From Melieria omissa (Eukaryota; Arthropoda; Insecta; Diptera; Ulidiidae): a stretch of 64,000 nucleotides of DNA. A model generated the notes under the pieces. It worked only from the letters and a program-made list of their open reading frames with translations. It had not been told where the DNA came from and did no database searches. Made by a program: the position numbers and the translations under genes. The DNA lies in contig OZ020267.1 in assembly GCA_963971225.1 (NCBI GenBank), positions 111,060,163 to 111,124,162 of the forward strand. Direction: 5' to 3'. Below, piece after piece: positions 38,841-51,189 of the stretch. The stretch's first letter is position 1; each line of letters opens with the position of its first letter.

Positions 38841-39590
38841 AGAAAATTTTAGAGTATGCAAAACGCTCTCTTTTTATTATTCTGAGAGATCGAAGAAGAC
38901 CACAAATAGTAATGCATACTTTTAGGCGCCATCAGTGGGCTATACAACACTGATAGATAATTATTTTACAAAAATAGTTTTGCATTCTTTAAAAAGCTAA
39001 ACATTATTTGTGTTACAATTCCTTTTTTTTCATGTATCGAATAAATATGCATATTTTTAGGCAGTTTCATTTATTACAATCGATATATATTGGTGGAGTA
39101 CGAAGTTTTAAATGAATATACTTTTAGAGCATGCAAAATCCTCTCTTTCTATTATTCTGAGAGAACAAAAAGTTGAAAAAAAATAGTAATACATACTTGT
39201 AGGCGCCACTGTGCTGTGCTATGCATGAATGCTTTTCCAAGCATACTTTTAGGTATGCACTTTGGAGTACGGCCGGTTGGCTATAATTCAGATATGGCAA
39301 GGATTGTTCGCGAAGGTGATGGGCTGTGTAAAGTGTAGTAAAGTAAAGTAGTAGTGTAAATTTGTAAATAAAGTGATTGTTGGTTTCTGACTGCGTTTTG
39401 CGCTGAATAATTGAAGTGGTTTTATTTTCAAGCACAATCCAGATACGAACTTAGAGAAGTCATTTTCGTAACAATATTTTACTATACAAAAATAGTTTTG
39501 GGTAGTTTTAAAAGCTACACAATATTTGTGTTGTAATTATTTTCTGTGCTCTTTTGTATATCAATTAGGTTTGCATATTTTCAGGCACTT
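38841..39590 (+). repeat. Tandem duplication, second unit interrupted by a solo LTR
   Basis: Unit A (38841-39070) and unit B (39110-39590) share CTCTCTTTxTATTATTCTGAGAGA, then AATAGTAAT, then a 14-bp element followed by GGCGCCA, ACAAAAATAGTTTTG, ATTTGTGTT and a second 14-bp element variant (39049 and 39573). In unit B the LTR at 39208-39473 lies directly after GGCGCCA. Confidence 0.8.
39208..39473 (+). mobile_element. Solo LTR, copy 4 (5' trimmed and internally deleted)
   Basis: Starts within the LTR at TGTGCTGTGCTATGCATGAA and lacks the outermost ~20 bp. It contains GCATACTTTTAGGT (39241-39254), then skips about 150 bp that include the TATA region of copy 1, and resumes at TAAATAAAGTGATTGTTGG. 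It ends TTTCGTAACA at 39473. The element loss at 39208 prevents reading a target duplication. Confidence 0.8.
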
Positions 39591-39639
39591 TAACTACTTT
39601 ATTTTTATCGACAAATATTTTTGGATTGTCCATGGACAC

Positions 39640-39965
39640 AATCACGTAAATGTTGCTGTCTATTAGAGCTCCGCCTTCCCCTTGACTAGCAAATGACCGA
39701 GCTGGCAACTACTCGAAGTAGATCTGGTTAACCCTAATGTTGAGTCATTCTGCAGTCTTCAATGGGTAAACCTTATGGATACCTTCTAACCGTTTTATCG
39801 CTTTTTAAAGCCTAGGATGCCCAACTAGCTTGAGTTCCAGTAGCTCATCATGCGGTAGAACCATTCTGCCGAAGCTAATGTGCTCAGAACGCTCGAAAGC
39901 TGGGCATTTACTTATGCACTCTCATTATCCTCCCGAATCATGTCCCAAGTTTATGTTCTTATGGA
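39640..39965 (-). pseudogene. Possible C-terminal remnant of a second non-LTR retrotransposon
   Basis: On the minus strand, ECISKCPAFERSEHISFGR and then MVLPHDELLELKLV resembles the closing Cys/His tail (CPAF, LG-like, then a leucine-rich helix) of RNase H-bearing non-LTR elements. It is followed by stops. No RT or RNase H lies beside it. Weak evidence, by pattern only. Confidence 0.4.
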
Positions 39966-41259
39966 GAAGAAATAATTATTTTCAATATTTCTTTTACATT
40001 GAAAAACATTAACTTTACAATTAAAGTACAATAGAATACAAGATTAAAGCATCTAAGCCTCTCGTTGACTCCATTTCAATTTTAATTCAATCCGTTCGCA
40101 CTTTAACATTAGCTACCTTCAGGCATCTTCTCACCTCTATTCTTTTCTCTATCCGCATTAATATTCAATTCATCAGCGCCTTGGCCATTTTGCCGCAGAG
40201 CGTATGCCGAAAATTTTGCTATACAATTACAATTGCCTGGCACGTTCCATCGTGTCCAGTAGCCAGTGGCGCCATCACACCAAATTCGCACCCTTCCCCT
40301 GCCACCCTTTTCTCATCATATTGCCATCCCTTGCCAATCACCCAAACTGTGTGTTTTCGCTGCCACCAGCATTTAACTTATGCGCTTCGTTTGCGCCTAA
40401 AATACTCGGCTGCCTTCTCGACGGCATAATAACAGCCACAGCCATCGAAGAAAGTGGCATAAGACAAAACACAAGAAAGTGAATCTAATAATTAAATATT
40501 TAACGGCCACTTTTTCCACCACTTTGACTCCAAGCCGCCACGCCATTGCTGCCTTCAACTCGTATACTACGTATTTTGTTGATTTTACCCGTTTGGCTGC
40601 GCGCGCGCGCGCTCTAAAAGTATGCAATGAAAATTTTAAGCAAAGCTTACTTTAGCACACCAATAAATAATGAGCTCGAGAGTGGAGCGCACAGTTGACT
40701 TCAAGGGTTTACTGATGGCCGGACTGAGGGGATCCATTTCACTTCGTTGCCTATCATATAATGCTCTCAAAAGTGTAGCATACTTGCGGGCGTCGGTGGG
40801 AATTTTGCTTTTTCCTTGCTTACATTGGCAGCTTGTTTTTACGTTTGATGTTTGACATTTACGCATTGCAAGTTTTTCTCTTTGCGTATACTGTGATTTT
40901 ATGAAATTTTTTTCATGCTTGTTTGTGCTTTTCCTTTAATTAGAGTGTGTTAAGTGTTGCGCGCGATTGTAGAACGAGTTGTTCTTGAACTGATGTGCAC
41001 ACTGTTGGAATTTATGTTAATTAATAAAAGCGCATTAGATGGCAGTGCCGCCAGCTGAGTGGATGGCAATCGCAGCATGCACAGTGGTGCAATTGAGAAA
41101 TGTGAGTAGTGAAATGAATGGAATGGATGAGTGGTTTAATGTTCAAGTTACTAATATTTTGAGGATGAAATGTAACCGGAAATTACTGATATATATTGAA
41201 AATGTTTTCAAATTTTTTATTAAGAATTGTTCAGTACGAAATCACAGTAGAAATTTAAA
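39966..41259. other. Non-coding stretch
   Basis: No gene supported. (GC)n run at 40600-40611 directly abutting a 14-bp element (40612-40625, CTCTAAAAGTATGC), and another copy at 40778 (-, GCATACTTGCGGGC). Confidence 0.5.
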
Positions 41260-42860
41260 CTTTTATTATATATTACAAAGAATTGTTTCACTGATAGTAA
41301 AAAGTTCAGTTTCACTTAGTAAAAGTTTCATAGTTCCAGTTCTCGGACCTTCTGTTTCATTGCTCCCAAAATTATGCTAGGAAATTTTACTTATCAGTAG
41401 AAATGTTAGGTATTTACCAGTCGACCTTTTGATTTCGTTATACAAAGAATTGTTTCTATGATAGTAAAACTTCTCCACCCAAAATTATGCTAAGAATTTT
41501 TTTTATGAAGCCTAAACTCATCTGTAGAAATCTTAGATATTCACTTAACGTTTTATTTTATTGCAAACATTGTTTCTCTAATAGTAAAACTCTTCAATAG
41601 AATTTCTACAGTTTCAGCTCTCGGACCTTATGTTTTATTACTCCCAAAATTATGCGAGAAATTGTTCTTATAAAGTCACAACTCATCAGTAGAAATCTTA
41701 AGAATTCATGAGTCAATTTTAAGATATCTTTATACAAAGAATTTTTTCTATGATATGAAACCTCCTCCGCCCAAAATTATATTAGGAATCTTTCTTAAGA
41801 AATCAAAACTCATCAGAAGAAATCTTTGAGATTCACTAGTCGATCTTAATGTTTTATTTTATTACAAAAATTTTTAGAAAACTTCCGGAATCGAATTTTT
41901 ACAGTTTCAGCTTTCGGACTTTATGTTTTATTACTCCCAAAATTATGCTGGGAATTTTTAATTATCAGTAGAAATGTTAGGGATTCACCACTCGATCTTT
42001 TGATTTCGTTATACAAAAATTATTTCTCTGATAGTAAAACCCCTTTCGCCCAAAACTGTGCTAGGAATTTTTCTTATGAAGTCAAAGCTTGTCAGTAGAA
42101 ATCTAAGGGACTTATCAGTCAATCTTAACATTGGTTTATTACAAACAATTATTTCACTGACAATAAAACTGCTCAATAAAAGTTCCACGGTTCCAGCACT
42201 TTAATTTTATTTTTCATCTCGCCCAAAATTATGCAAAGAATTTTTGCATAAAGTCAAAACTCATCACTAGAATTCCTGAGGCTATCAGTCGCTCCTCAGA
42301 TTATATTTTATTAGAAAAAAAAATTGTTTCTCTGAGAGTAAAACTTCTTATCCGAAGTTCTGTAGTCTTAAAATAAAAGTTCCACAATTTCAGCACTTTA
42401 ATTTCATTTTTCATCTCGCCCAAAATTATGCCAAGAATTTTTGCATAAAGTCAAAACTCAACACAAGAAATTCTAGGTACTATCAGTCGCTCCTCACATT
42501 GTATTTTAGTAGCCACAAATTTTTTCCTCTGAGAGTAAAACTTCTTAATCGAAAACTTCTTAGTCTTAGTACTCGAATCTCATGTTTCATGTTACCAAAA
42601 ATTATGCCAAGATTTATTCCTTTAATGTCAAAACTAATCAATAGAAATCTTAGAAATTCTTCAATCAATCTAGGTTTTTATTTTATTACAAAGAATTGTT
42701 TTTTTTATATAGTAAAACTCCTCAGTAAAAATTCCACGGTTTCAGCACTCGGAATTTATGTTTCATTTCGCCCAAAATTATGCCAAGAATTTTTCCTCTA
42801 AAGTCAAAACTCATCAATAGAAATCTTCGTAATTTATTAATCAATCTTAAGATTTTCACA
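41260..42860 (+). repeat. Diverged tandem array with CCCAAAATTATGC core
   Basis: About ten units, each with a core CCCAAAATTATGC (variants included) at 41365, 41478, 41643, 41770, 41936, 42049, 42221, 42418, 42594 and 42770. Steps alternate roughly 113-127 and 165-172, then settle at 176-197, as in a two-part higher-order repeat. Other unit words are TTGTTTCTCTGATAGTAAAA, TTCCACGGTTTCAGCACT and GTCAAAACTCATCA with AGAAATCTT. The core differs from GCCTAAAATTATGC by one base, so it is a sub-form of the 14-bp element. Confidence 0.9.
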
Positions 42861-44459
42861 GTACAAGCATTTGAATGAATTTTTCATTTTTGGTTTTTTA
42901 GTTTAATTAAAAATTTTATCAATTTCTATCTTAAAACAATGCAACTCGTCTCACTAGTGTGTCAAAATGTGTTTTCAAGTATTTGCCATCAATTTTATGC
43001 GCCAAACGCATTCGCGCGAAATGAAAACTCATTTCATATATTTGCAAACGCCAAAAAAGAAACGCAAAGTCAACTTTAAAATCCTCCAACTTCTGCCGAA
43101 ATAGATAAGAAAAAGTTGGGGGAAAAAAACTGCAGTGAGAATGAAAAATTCATTGCTGACTGCGTGCGCTCAAATTGCACAAGCGACTATTTATTAAGCT
43201 CAAAGTATGCCAGCGGCGTCGAGTGACGACTGTGCGAGCATAAAAAATGAACGAAATTTGTCATTTCGTTTAAATGCTAAAGACGTGTACTCGGAATCCA
43301 TTGCAGCCACTTGCCGCACCCCACCGCTGCTTGCCGCTAGATATTTTTTCATTTTCTTGCCGTTCTCTAATTATTTTCTTGCATACCGATCTAATTTTTA
43401 ATGCAGCACCGTCCGCCAGAAGGATAACATTATAAGTAAGGCACTTAAAAGTATGCAACACTTTTTCACTTTAGCCGCTGCCAAGCTGACTGGCACTTTT
43501 TTGCTCAGCCACTCATTTTGCCAACTTGCTGAAGCTTACAGTGTGCCGTGACGCCCGAAGGTATGCTTGGACAACTGACAGGCGCGTATTTGCGATTGTG
43601 ATTGCGATAGCGTGCCAGCGATAGCGATAACTTTCAATTTTTTACTTGCTTTTTTTTTGGTTTCGCAGCAAAAGCCAAGACGAGGCAAAGGCAAAAGTAA
43701 AGAGCACAACTCGCAAGAATTAAATAAAACTAAAGTGAAATTGTGAACAAGTGGAGAACAGCAAGTGCAAAGTTTTATACGAGTATGGCGAGCAATGTTT
43801 AAATGACAAAGTGACACGCTGCTTGGATTTTAAATTAAAATTTGCGTACAAACAAAGCGGCAGCGGCGGCGGCGGCGGCTAGTGGCGACAAAAACTCACA
43901 AGTAAATGTTCGAAAAATAAAAACCAACGAAAATACTAATAAAAGTGGAGAGCGGCGAAAAACAGTCAAGGCAAATGTGCGCGGAAACTTCAAGTTTTTG
44001 TAAGCATAAAAAATGACAGCAAACTGTGTGAAGTGAGTTGAAAGTGAGCGACTGAGAAGGGGCGGGGGAAAGCGAGAGTAAAATGGTGGTAGATTGGGCC
44101 AAGAAAAAAACAGCGCAGATAAAGTGGATAGCTGTATGAGGGACGTAAGATTCAAAGCGATAAATGGAATTTGTGGTTGGGGTACAATTGTCACACGAGC
44201 TGAGGGGAGGCGGGGCGGGAAGCTCAAAAAAATACTAAAATGCAAATAAAATGTTGGAAGCAGCAACTTTGGCAATTGTTGACATTGTAATAAATTAGGG
44301 AAATTAAATAGAAATCAAGGCATTCTTAAGCCAATGTAAGATATACTTTTCAGTTTTTTTGTTGCTCTTTTTTATTGCAAGTTTTGCAAGAGAAGCGCAC
44401 AAATACAAATGTGTGCGCGAATAGAATGTGAGCTAAAGTGACAACTAAACGTGGGTGGC
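42861..44459. other. Non-coding stretch
   Basis: No gene supported. 14-bp element copies at 43443 (+, ACTTAAAAGTATGC) and 43553 (+, GCCCGAAGGTATGC). A (GGC)n run at 43859-43879. Confidence 0.5.
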
Positions 44460-44860
44460 ATAGTTTAAGGCGTCAGTACACAATGTTTACTTTAAACGAT
44501 GAAAAACATGAACACAAAATTAATAATTGAGAGTTTTCACTGTGTTTGCATTAAATGGTTTAAGTAAAAGTGAATGTTTGACTGACTTGTAGTCTAGTTT
44601 AAGGCGCCAAAGGCAGTTTTTTTTATTTTTTACAGGTGTGGAAATATGTTATGAAAAAATAATTGCTTTTTTTTATAAAGCGGGTGGAAAACATTTGGAT
44701 AAAATATTTAATTAAATTATTCATGGCAAAATGAATGTGTACGTAACACATAACACAGTCTTAGGCGCCAGGGCAGTTTTTTTATCTTGTTTACAGGTGA
44801 TAAAGAAACATTAAGAAAATAATTGAAGATGTCCATTTTTTATCATTTAACTAGTATGGG
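44460..44860 (+). repeat. Diverged ~180-bp repeat with TTAAGGCGCCA / TTAGGCGCCA words
   Basis: Blocks AGTTTAAGGCGTCAG (near 44462), AGTTTAAGGCGCCAAAGGCAG (near 44595) and GTCTTAGGCGCCAGGGCAG (near 44759), each of the latter two followed by TTTTTT and TTACAGGTG. These look like decayed halves of the 14-bp element in a small old tandem repeat. Confidence 0.5.
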
Positions 44861-45214
44861 ATTTTATTAAAACAAAATTGTAAAAAATTGATTTTAAAAA
44901 TATTTTTGGAATATTTAAGGCTTTTCAATAAATATTAAAAATTAAAAATTAAAAAAAATAAAACAATTCAACTAAAAATGTTAAAAAATAAAAGACAAAA
45001 ATTAATTTATTATTAAGTTGTATATTAGAGTGGAATTAGTGTTGTATGGAGATTCTTAATAATGGGTTCTTGATGCTCCGCAGCCACTAATTTGATGAGG
45101 TTTGGTGAAAAAGTGCATGAGCCAAACAATTTTGGAGCTAGGGGTGGTCAAAGCGAGGTCAAAGTTCACAAAAAAGCTGGGAAATTCGACAAATTGCTCC
45201 ACAGCTGGTCAGAA

Positions 45215-45490
45215 GTTGCTCTTAGAGGGTTAAAATCTATGACCGACCCCTCTTGTTTTCCTCACTGAACATTTCTTTAGAACATACTCATCCCCTATCT
45301 CCAACCCTTAATGGGGCTCCCATACAAAATGGTCGTTTTTTTTAAATGGGCTCCCATTGCTTCCAGGTTGCCCCCAGATCTATCAAATGTATGACCGACA
45401 CCCATTCATTTTCTCTTCCGAATGTGTCTTCCAAACATACCTACCCGCTAACTCCAAGTCTTAAGGGGGCTGCCATACAAAATATACAAT
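45215..45490 (+). repeat. Two-unit ~152-bp tandem repeat
   Basis: Units share ATGACCGAC (45239 and 45391), CATACT/CATACCT with CCC, CCAA.TCTTAA/CCAACCCTTAA, GGGGCT and CCCATACAAAAT. No element ends seen. Family not recognised. Confidence 0.7.
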
Positions 45491-45660
45491 TTTCTATGCC
45501 ATTGCCACTTGTAGATGTAGTAGTTAAGTAAGCGAGAAAACATCGTAACTCGGAAACTACTGAACTGATTTAAATGATTTAATCAGCGATCGCCAACATT
45601 CTTGAGTACAAAAAATACAAAATTAATTAAGGTTCAAAAATTCACCACCATTGCAATTAA

Positions 45661-45859
45661 CACTCACGATTGCAATTATATTCAAAGTAGGGAAGTTAGT
45701 GGGGTTTGGGCAATACATCGTATGGGAGACGCTGAGCGTCTCCCATACGATCGGATTTGTGACGTTGTCAACTTTTGGGTTTATGCAAAGCAAAAATCAA
45801 AATGTATTGCCCAAACCCCACTAACTTCCCTACTTTGAATATAATTGCAATCGTGAGTG
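45661..45859. mobile_element. TTAA-flanked palindromic MITE (piggyBac-like) with nested hairpin
   Basis: 199 bp with perfect 58-bp inverted ends (45661-45718 and 45802-45859), beginning CACTCACGATTGCAATTATA. TTAA on both sides (45657-45660, 45860-45863) is the piggyBac-type target. At 45717-45751 it holds a second perfect 17-bp palindrome (ATCGTATGGGAGACGCT, a single G, then its complement). No coding inside. Perfect arms mean the insertion is young or recently homogenised. Confidence 0.85.
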
Positions 45860-45863
45860 TTAA

Positions 45864-48600
45864 GAAGAAATTATTAGATTTTTGTGAGAAAATGTGAATT
45901 TTTTATTCAGCCGATATAGGTAAGTACTCCTTGCGTAAGCATCTTGGAGTAAAACTTGTTTTCTATGTCACAAGGCGTCATTATAGTGTCTAATGATTTT
46001 CACGTCCCTTCCGACAGCATCTTTGCCCACATGTAATTTATGAACAATGAAAAACCCGTAATTTTATTCTGAGGCATCATTGCCTATTGTGAGTACCCTC
46101 TATGACTGCCAGGAGAAGGCACATCGTTCTAACTGGGGTTCTTATAAAAAGTCAAGGTGCTGTCTTTGTTAAACCATCTACTTTCTCAGATCAAATTGAG
46201 AGGTCCGATAATTTGACTATAGTTATCTCTGTAAGGCCTACGAGGAAGCGAAAACATCAAAAACTAATCCCAATGTGCTAATAAATATTTTTATGTCAAA
46301 CTTCTTTAGGTCGTGAAAAAAACTTACACAAATATTTCAAAATTTCCAAATATTTGTTTATTTAATTTTTGTTATTTTATTCTAGTTTAGTTTGGTTTTA
46401 TTATAATTTTGCAAAATACTTTAAACATTCGAGTGCTAAGAAGTTGCTCTCAACTGTTTAGGCAAGCTGCCATATTCTCAACAATTTTGGTAATTTTTTT
46501 TTGTATCAAAGACAAAGTTGTACTAAATTTTGCTGGTAGCGTTGCAAACTTAACCAGCAGCAGACACACTAAATAAGTTCGTTAACATTTCAATAGCTCG
46601 CAGTAAAACAAAATAAAGTCATCACTTGGCAGACGAGCGGTAAATGAGAAAAGACATAAATTAAGCAAGGAAATGCAACAAAAATGTAAAACACAGAAAA
46701 AAGTCGAATACATAGAGCTGAAAACAGCTAAACAACTACGCGAAACTTTTGAAGTACACAATTTGAAATATGGGATTTATTTGGCGGCGGCGAGTTGTTG
46801 GTGGTCGACTACTGGCTGTCGAATGCCTTGTTGCCGCCATGGCTGCGGAAAATCAATAAATGAAGAATGATAAGTTGAAGAAGTTTGTGGTTTTGGCATG
46901 ATGACTGATGAGTCCATAAATTGGACTACAAAAACAACAAGTATGAAGCACAGTTTAGCTGCATTTAAGCTTGAAAACAAACAAATCAAAAGCGAAAACT
47001 TTTAGCGTACAAGATAATTGCAAAGCATATGTTTAGGCGTTTTAACATATTTTGATTCATTTAGATAATACAAAATTATTTTTAAACGTATTTCAAATCT
47101 AGAAAAATTCCAACATTAAATATAAAATTTTTTTTTTCTCATTTCCTTTATAAATTCCACCTTCACATGGCCAACAATTCCCCATTCGAACGTGCAACTT
47201 TACTTGAATCTGCTTAAAAATGCGCCGTTTTGTGAGCGCGTTGTTGCTTTATTTCTTTGTAGAACACCAGAAGACGAAAAAATCAAATCTGTTGTTTATT
47301 TTATGCCACAATAAACGCCAAGCATGACCTAATTACAATGTAAATAGCAAGCAACAAGAACAAATAACAAAAACCCAAAGCAAGCCGAAGAAGTCGCACA
47401 AGCAGAAAGCAAAATTTCAACAGCGACAGCGAAACGATGGACGCAGCTCGCGCTGTAAACGCTGGCAGGTAGATGTCCCCCCTTTTTTTTGTGCTGCTGT
47501 TTATTTTGGGTGCTGCTTTGCAGTGCTTTGTCCTTGTTGCTGTGAAATTTTTACGCACTGCAAAAGCAAATAAAACCAAACGAAACGAAACGATGGAGGG
47601 GAGCGTGCAAACAAAAAAACGACCAAACAAACAGAAAAAAACTCGCGCTCGCTTTTTGGGTGCATGAGCTCATGTAAACGTGGATAATTACGATAATTAG
47701 GAAATTAATTGGGAAGTCGAAGGCAGGGCGCGCACACATACGCACGCAGACACTGACTACACACGAAAATCCCGAACAAAAAAAAATCAACATTACGCAA
47801 AGCAAATAAAAGCAGCAACAGCGGCTGCGTGAGTGGGAAGCAGCTGCACAGCGAATCAGCATAAGCAAAGGTGGCTCGTGGCAATAAAGCGAGAAAGTGC
47901 AAAGGCAGCGGGGCCCAACGGGACCGACGGGACCGGCATTCTGTCCAGCATTTCAAGCGTAACATTAAAAATAAATGTTGACGCACCATACAGCCGGGAG
48001 CGTGTGGTGCGTTTGCGTTGGGTTGAATGTTCTCTGGGTGAGGAGGAGAAGGTGGAGTTGTGAGGGGGGGGGGGTTACAAAGGCACACGCACACAGACAG
48101 CGGTACGAGACGAACGCTCAAAGGCAGGTGAAAGGCGCACGAAAAGGTGCGAATTAAATTGTTGACTTAAGTGAATTTCATTTCACCAACTGAATGGGAA
48201 CGCCACGTGCATCAACTCTGCTTGATGAAGTCATCACTGCCATGTGCCGGTCGTGTTGCTGTACTTGTGTATGTGTGTGTGTGTATGCGTGTGTTTGTGT
48301 GTGGACTTTTAATGTGTCGAATCCTGCGGCAAATGTGGCACATCATTGTAGTGTAGCAGAGATTTGAGAGATTCGAGCGCACCGGCTGAAGGGCAAATAA
48401 ACAAGTACACGTTTTATAGTTAAATCTAAACAACAACAACAGCACTAACAACACTTTAACAAAGTTTCTAAATAAAAGGCAAATGTGGCAATGCTCAAAA
48501 GCATTAAAGATGCGAGTGGGGTTAGAGAAATAAAGTCCGAGTGGCTGTTTTGACCTAACACGAGCAACAATTATGTGAACTAAACTTTTTAATAATTTGC
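45864..48600. other. Non-coding stretch
   Basis: No gene supported. One 14-bp element copy at 47025-47038 (-, GCATATGTTTAGGC). A poly-G run at 48064-48073. Confidence 0.5.
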
Positions 48601-48619
48601 TGAAAACTTAAAGGTTTTT

Positions 48620-49235
48620 TGTATTTTATTTTATTTTAAGTGATTTAATTTAATTTTATTTTATTGATTTTATTTATTTTATTTATTTAATTAATTTTAT
48701 TAATAATAAAATTAATAATTATAAAATAAATAATTAATAGTTTGTTTATTTTATTTATTTTATTTTATTTTATTTTATTTTATTTTATTTCATTTTAATT
48801 TATTTTATTTGAATTTATTTTAATTTATTTTATTTTATTTTTATTTATTTTATTTTGTTTTATATTATTTTAATTTATTTGATCTTATTTTATTTTATTT
48901 TATTTTATTTTATTTTATTTTATTTTATTTTATATTATTTTATATTATTTTATTTTGTTTTATTTTGTTTTATTTTATTTTATTTTATTTTATTTTATTT
49001 TATTTTATTTTATTTTATTTTATTTTATTTTATTTTATTTTATTTTATTTTATTTTATTTTATTTTATTTTATTTTATTTTATTTTATTTTATTTTATTT
49101 TATTTTATTTTATTTTATTTTATTTTATTTTATTTTATTTTATTTTATTTTATTGTATTTTATTTTATTTTATTTTATTTAATTTTATTTTATTTTATTT
49201 TATTTTATTTTATTTTATATTATTTTTATTTTACT
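48620..49235. repeat. (TTTTA)n pentanucleotide microsatellite 1
   Basis: About 600 bp of TTTTA units with occasional changes, most regular from 48890 to 49150. All three frames stay open as repeats of Ile-Leu-Phe-Tyr-Phe because five-base units shift frame evenly without creating stops on this strand. The open frames are therefore meaningless. Confidence 0.97.
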
Positions 49236-49393
49236 TTTTTGGTTTTTTTCTTTTACTTAATTCTAATCTTATTTTTTTATAACAGGCCTTAGCTTTAAAG
49301 TATTTATAAAACTAAAAAAGATTCTATATAACAATTTTTAAATGTTTGAAATAATTTTCTTTTAATTTTTTGAAATAATTTTTTTTACATTAA

Positions 49394-49476
49394 CCCTTTC
49401 AGTCACAATGTCCAATATATTGGACAACAGCCCATACAATTCATACAGAACGCGTTTATTTTCATGTCGGAAAGGG
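49394..49476. mobile_element. Tiny TTAA-flanked MITE (piggyBac-like)
   Basis: 83 bp starting CCCTTTC and ending GAAAGGG, with TTAA on both sides (49390-49393 and 49477-49480). CCCTTT ends and TTAA targets fit piggyBac-type elements. The interior contains CCAATATATTGG, a perfect 12-bp palindrome. Confidence 0.65.
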
Positions 49477-49480
49477 TTAA

Positions 49481-51179
49481 ATCAAACATTCCTTTTCTTC
49501 AGTTTTCTATTTGCAACCAAACCAATTTTTCCAATTTTTAAGGCAATTTAAATAAAATGTTGCATACCTTAAGGCGTTTTCGATGCAAATGAAATAATAG
49601 CATGGAAGCAGCAACTTTTGCTTACTGACAAACAAATTTTAATTTAAATAAATTTAATTTACACTCTGTTACCAACCTAACCCACGTTCCCACTCAGCCT
49701 TGGCCACAGATTCTACACAAACACGCCGCTACCATTCAGTCGTTGCACTTGTGTAAGACGTATTAGATATTTTCATAGGAAAATTGCATAATTTTGCAAT
49801 TTCTCTTTTCGAAATCATTGCTGATTGTTTTCCAACTACGGAAATACACATCCACGCTGTGCCGCCTTAAATTATGCTACATAAAAATAAAACTACAAAA
49901 CCAAACCAAGTCTACATAGCACGAACACGAAACGACGCACCGATAGGGAAAACTTAAATACTCGGCAAACATAAACATAAACAAAATGCAGTAAAAGTAG
50001 GCAACGGTGGTAGGTCGTAAAATGCAAAATAACAACAAACAATAAAAACAAAAACAGCGCAATAGTTGGGGAAATGAGTAGAGAAGTAGCAACGGAAATA
50101 CAAGGCATACTCAGGCATTTCCGCTACAGGCCGTCGGCCATGTAAAGTGCTAGAAAATACGGCAAGGAATTGACGTTGAGTGGGCGCGAGATGTGGTGTG
50201 TTGAAGGGACCGTCACAGCAGCAGTCAAGACTGCTGAGCGGGGTTGAGTTGTCTGAATGCAAGCGGCTACCAAGTTAAGTAGAATTTGCAAGTGTAGTTG
50301 TTGGGGCACTGAGAATTTTTGCAAAATTAAATTAAGTCAGCTAACAGGCTGCCAGTCAACCAAGCAGTTAGTTGGGCAGCTTGTCTGTGTAGTTGTAGTA
50401 AGTAGGCGCTGGATTTGTTGTTATTGTAATGATTGTATTATTGTTGCTTTACGAATAATGGTTGTTGTTGTTGTTGTTGTCGTTAGTTATTAATGTTAAA
50501 ATAGCAGAGGGAAGGAAATGAGAAAGTTTCTTCACGTCTGACTGGCCTCACTGCAGCCTCTAATCGCATAGTTCGTATTGGCCGCTTGTTCCTGCCAACT
50601 GCTGCTGCTGCTGCACTTTCAAGCAGCAATTGCTTCTCGCTCACTTGATACGCTAATGCGTGTCTTCTACCTTTGGTTCATGGTGCAATTTGTTCGAAAC
50701 TTCAGAAACTGCTGCAGCTTGTTGCTACTTTCTCTCTACTTTGTTTGTTTTTTCTTCATGCATTTGCATTTTTTCTGTATATATTTGTAAATTATTAAAA
50801 ATTAAAATTGCAGGAAGGCAAAATATAACAACGAGACTCAAGCAGCAACAGAAGGCAGAGCTGTATGAAATTAAAATATTTTTTGTAATATTTGTGCGCT
50901 TGAGTTATTTACAAACAATTCCAGCAGAGCGTAAAATGAAGGTAAATATGTTAGAATAGAGAAGGAAAAAATGAAAAAAAAGAAAAACAGAAAATTCAAA
51001 TCACAAAATAAAAAGTGAAGAATGCTTGATGAAATCAATGGCAAATAGAAATAGGAAATATGTGGGGAAACAAAATAGCTAAGTTAGCGTAGATAGAATG
51101 ATTCAATTTGGGTAAAATATGCTTGTTTCCCTCGTGAAACCCTCATTGCTAAACTGAAACTGGCAATTTTGAGAAAATT
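49481..51179. other. Non-coding stretch
   Basis: No gene supported. 14-bp element copies at 49562 (-, GCATACCTTAAGGC) and 49864 (+, GCCTTAAATTATGC). A TTG run at 50461-50480. Confidence 0.5.
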
Positions 51180-51189
51180 TTCTTTTGGT

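Noticed and set aside
45920..46280. Possible retroelement coding remnant on the minus strand
   Set aside because: A few protein-like words but no recognisable motif and several stops.
48855..49292. Long Phe/Ile/Leu/Tyr-rich open frames
   Set aside because: They are (TTTTA)n read as protein; all three frames are open for the same reason. The same applies to 62240-63265.
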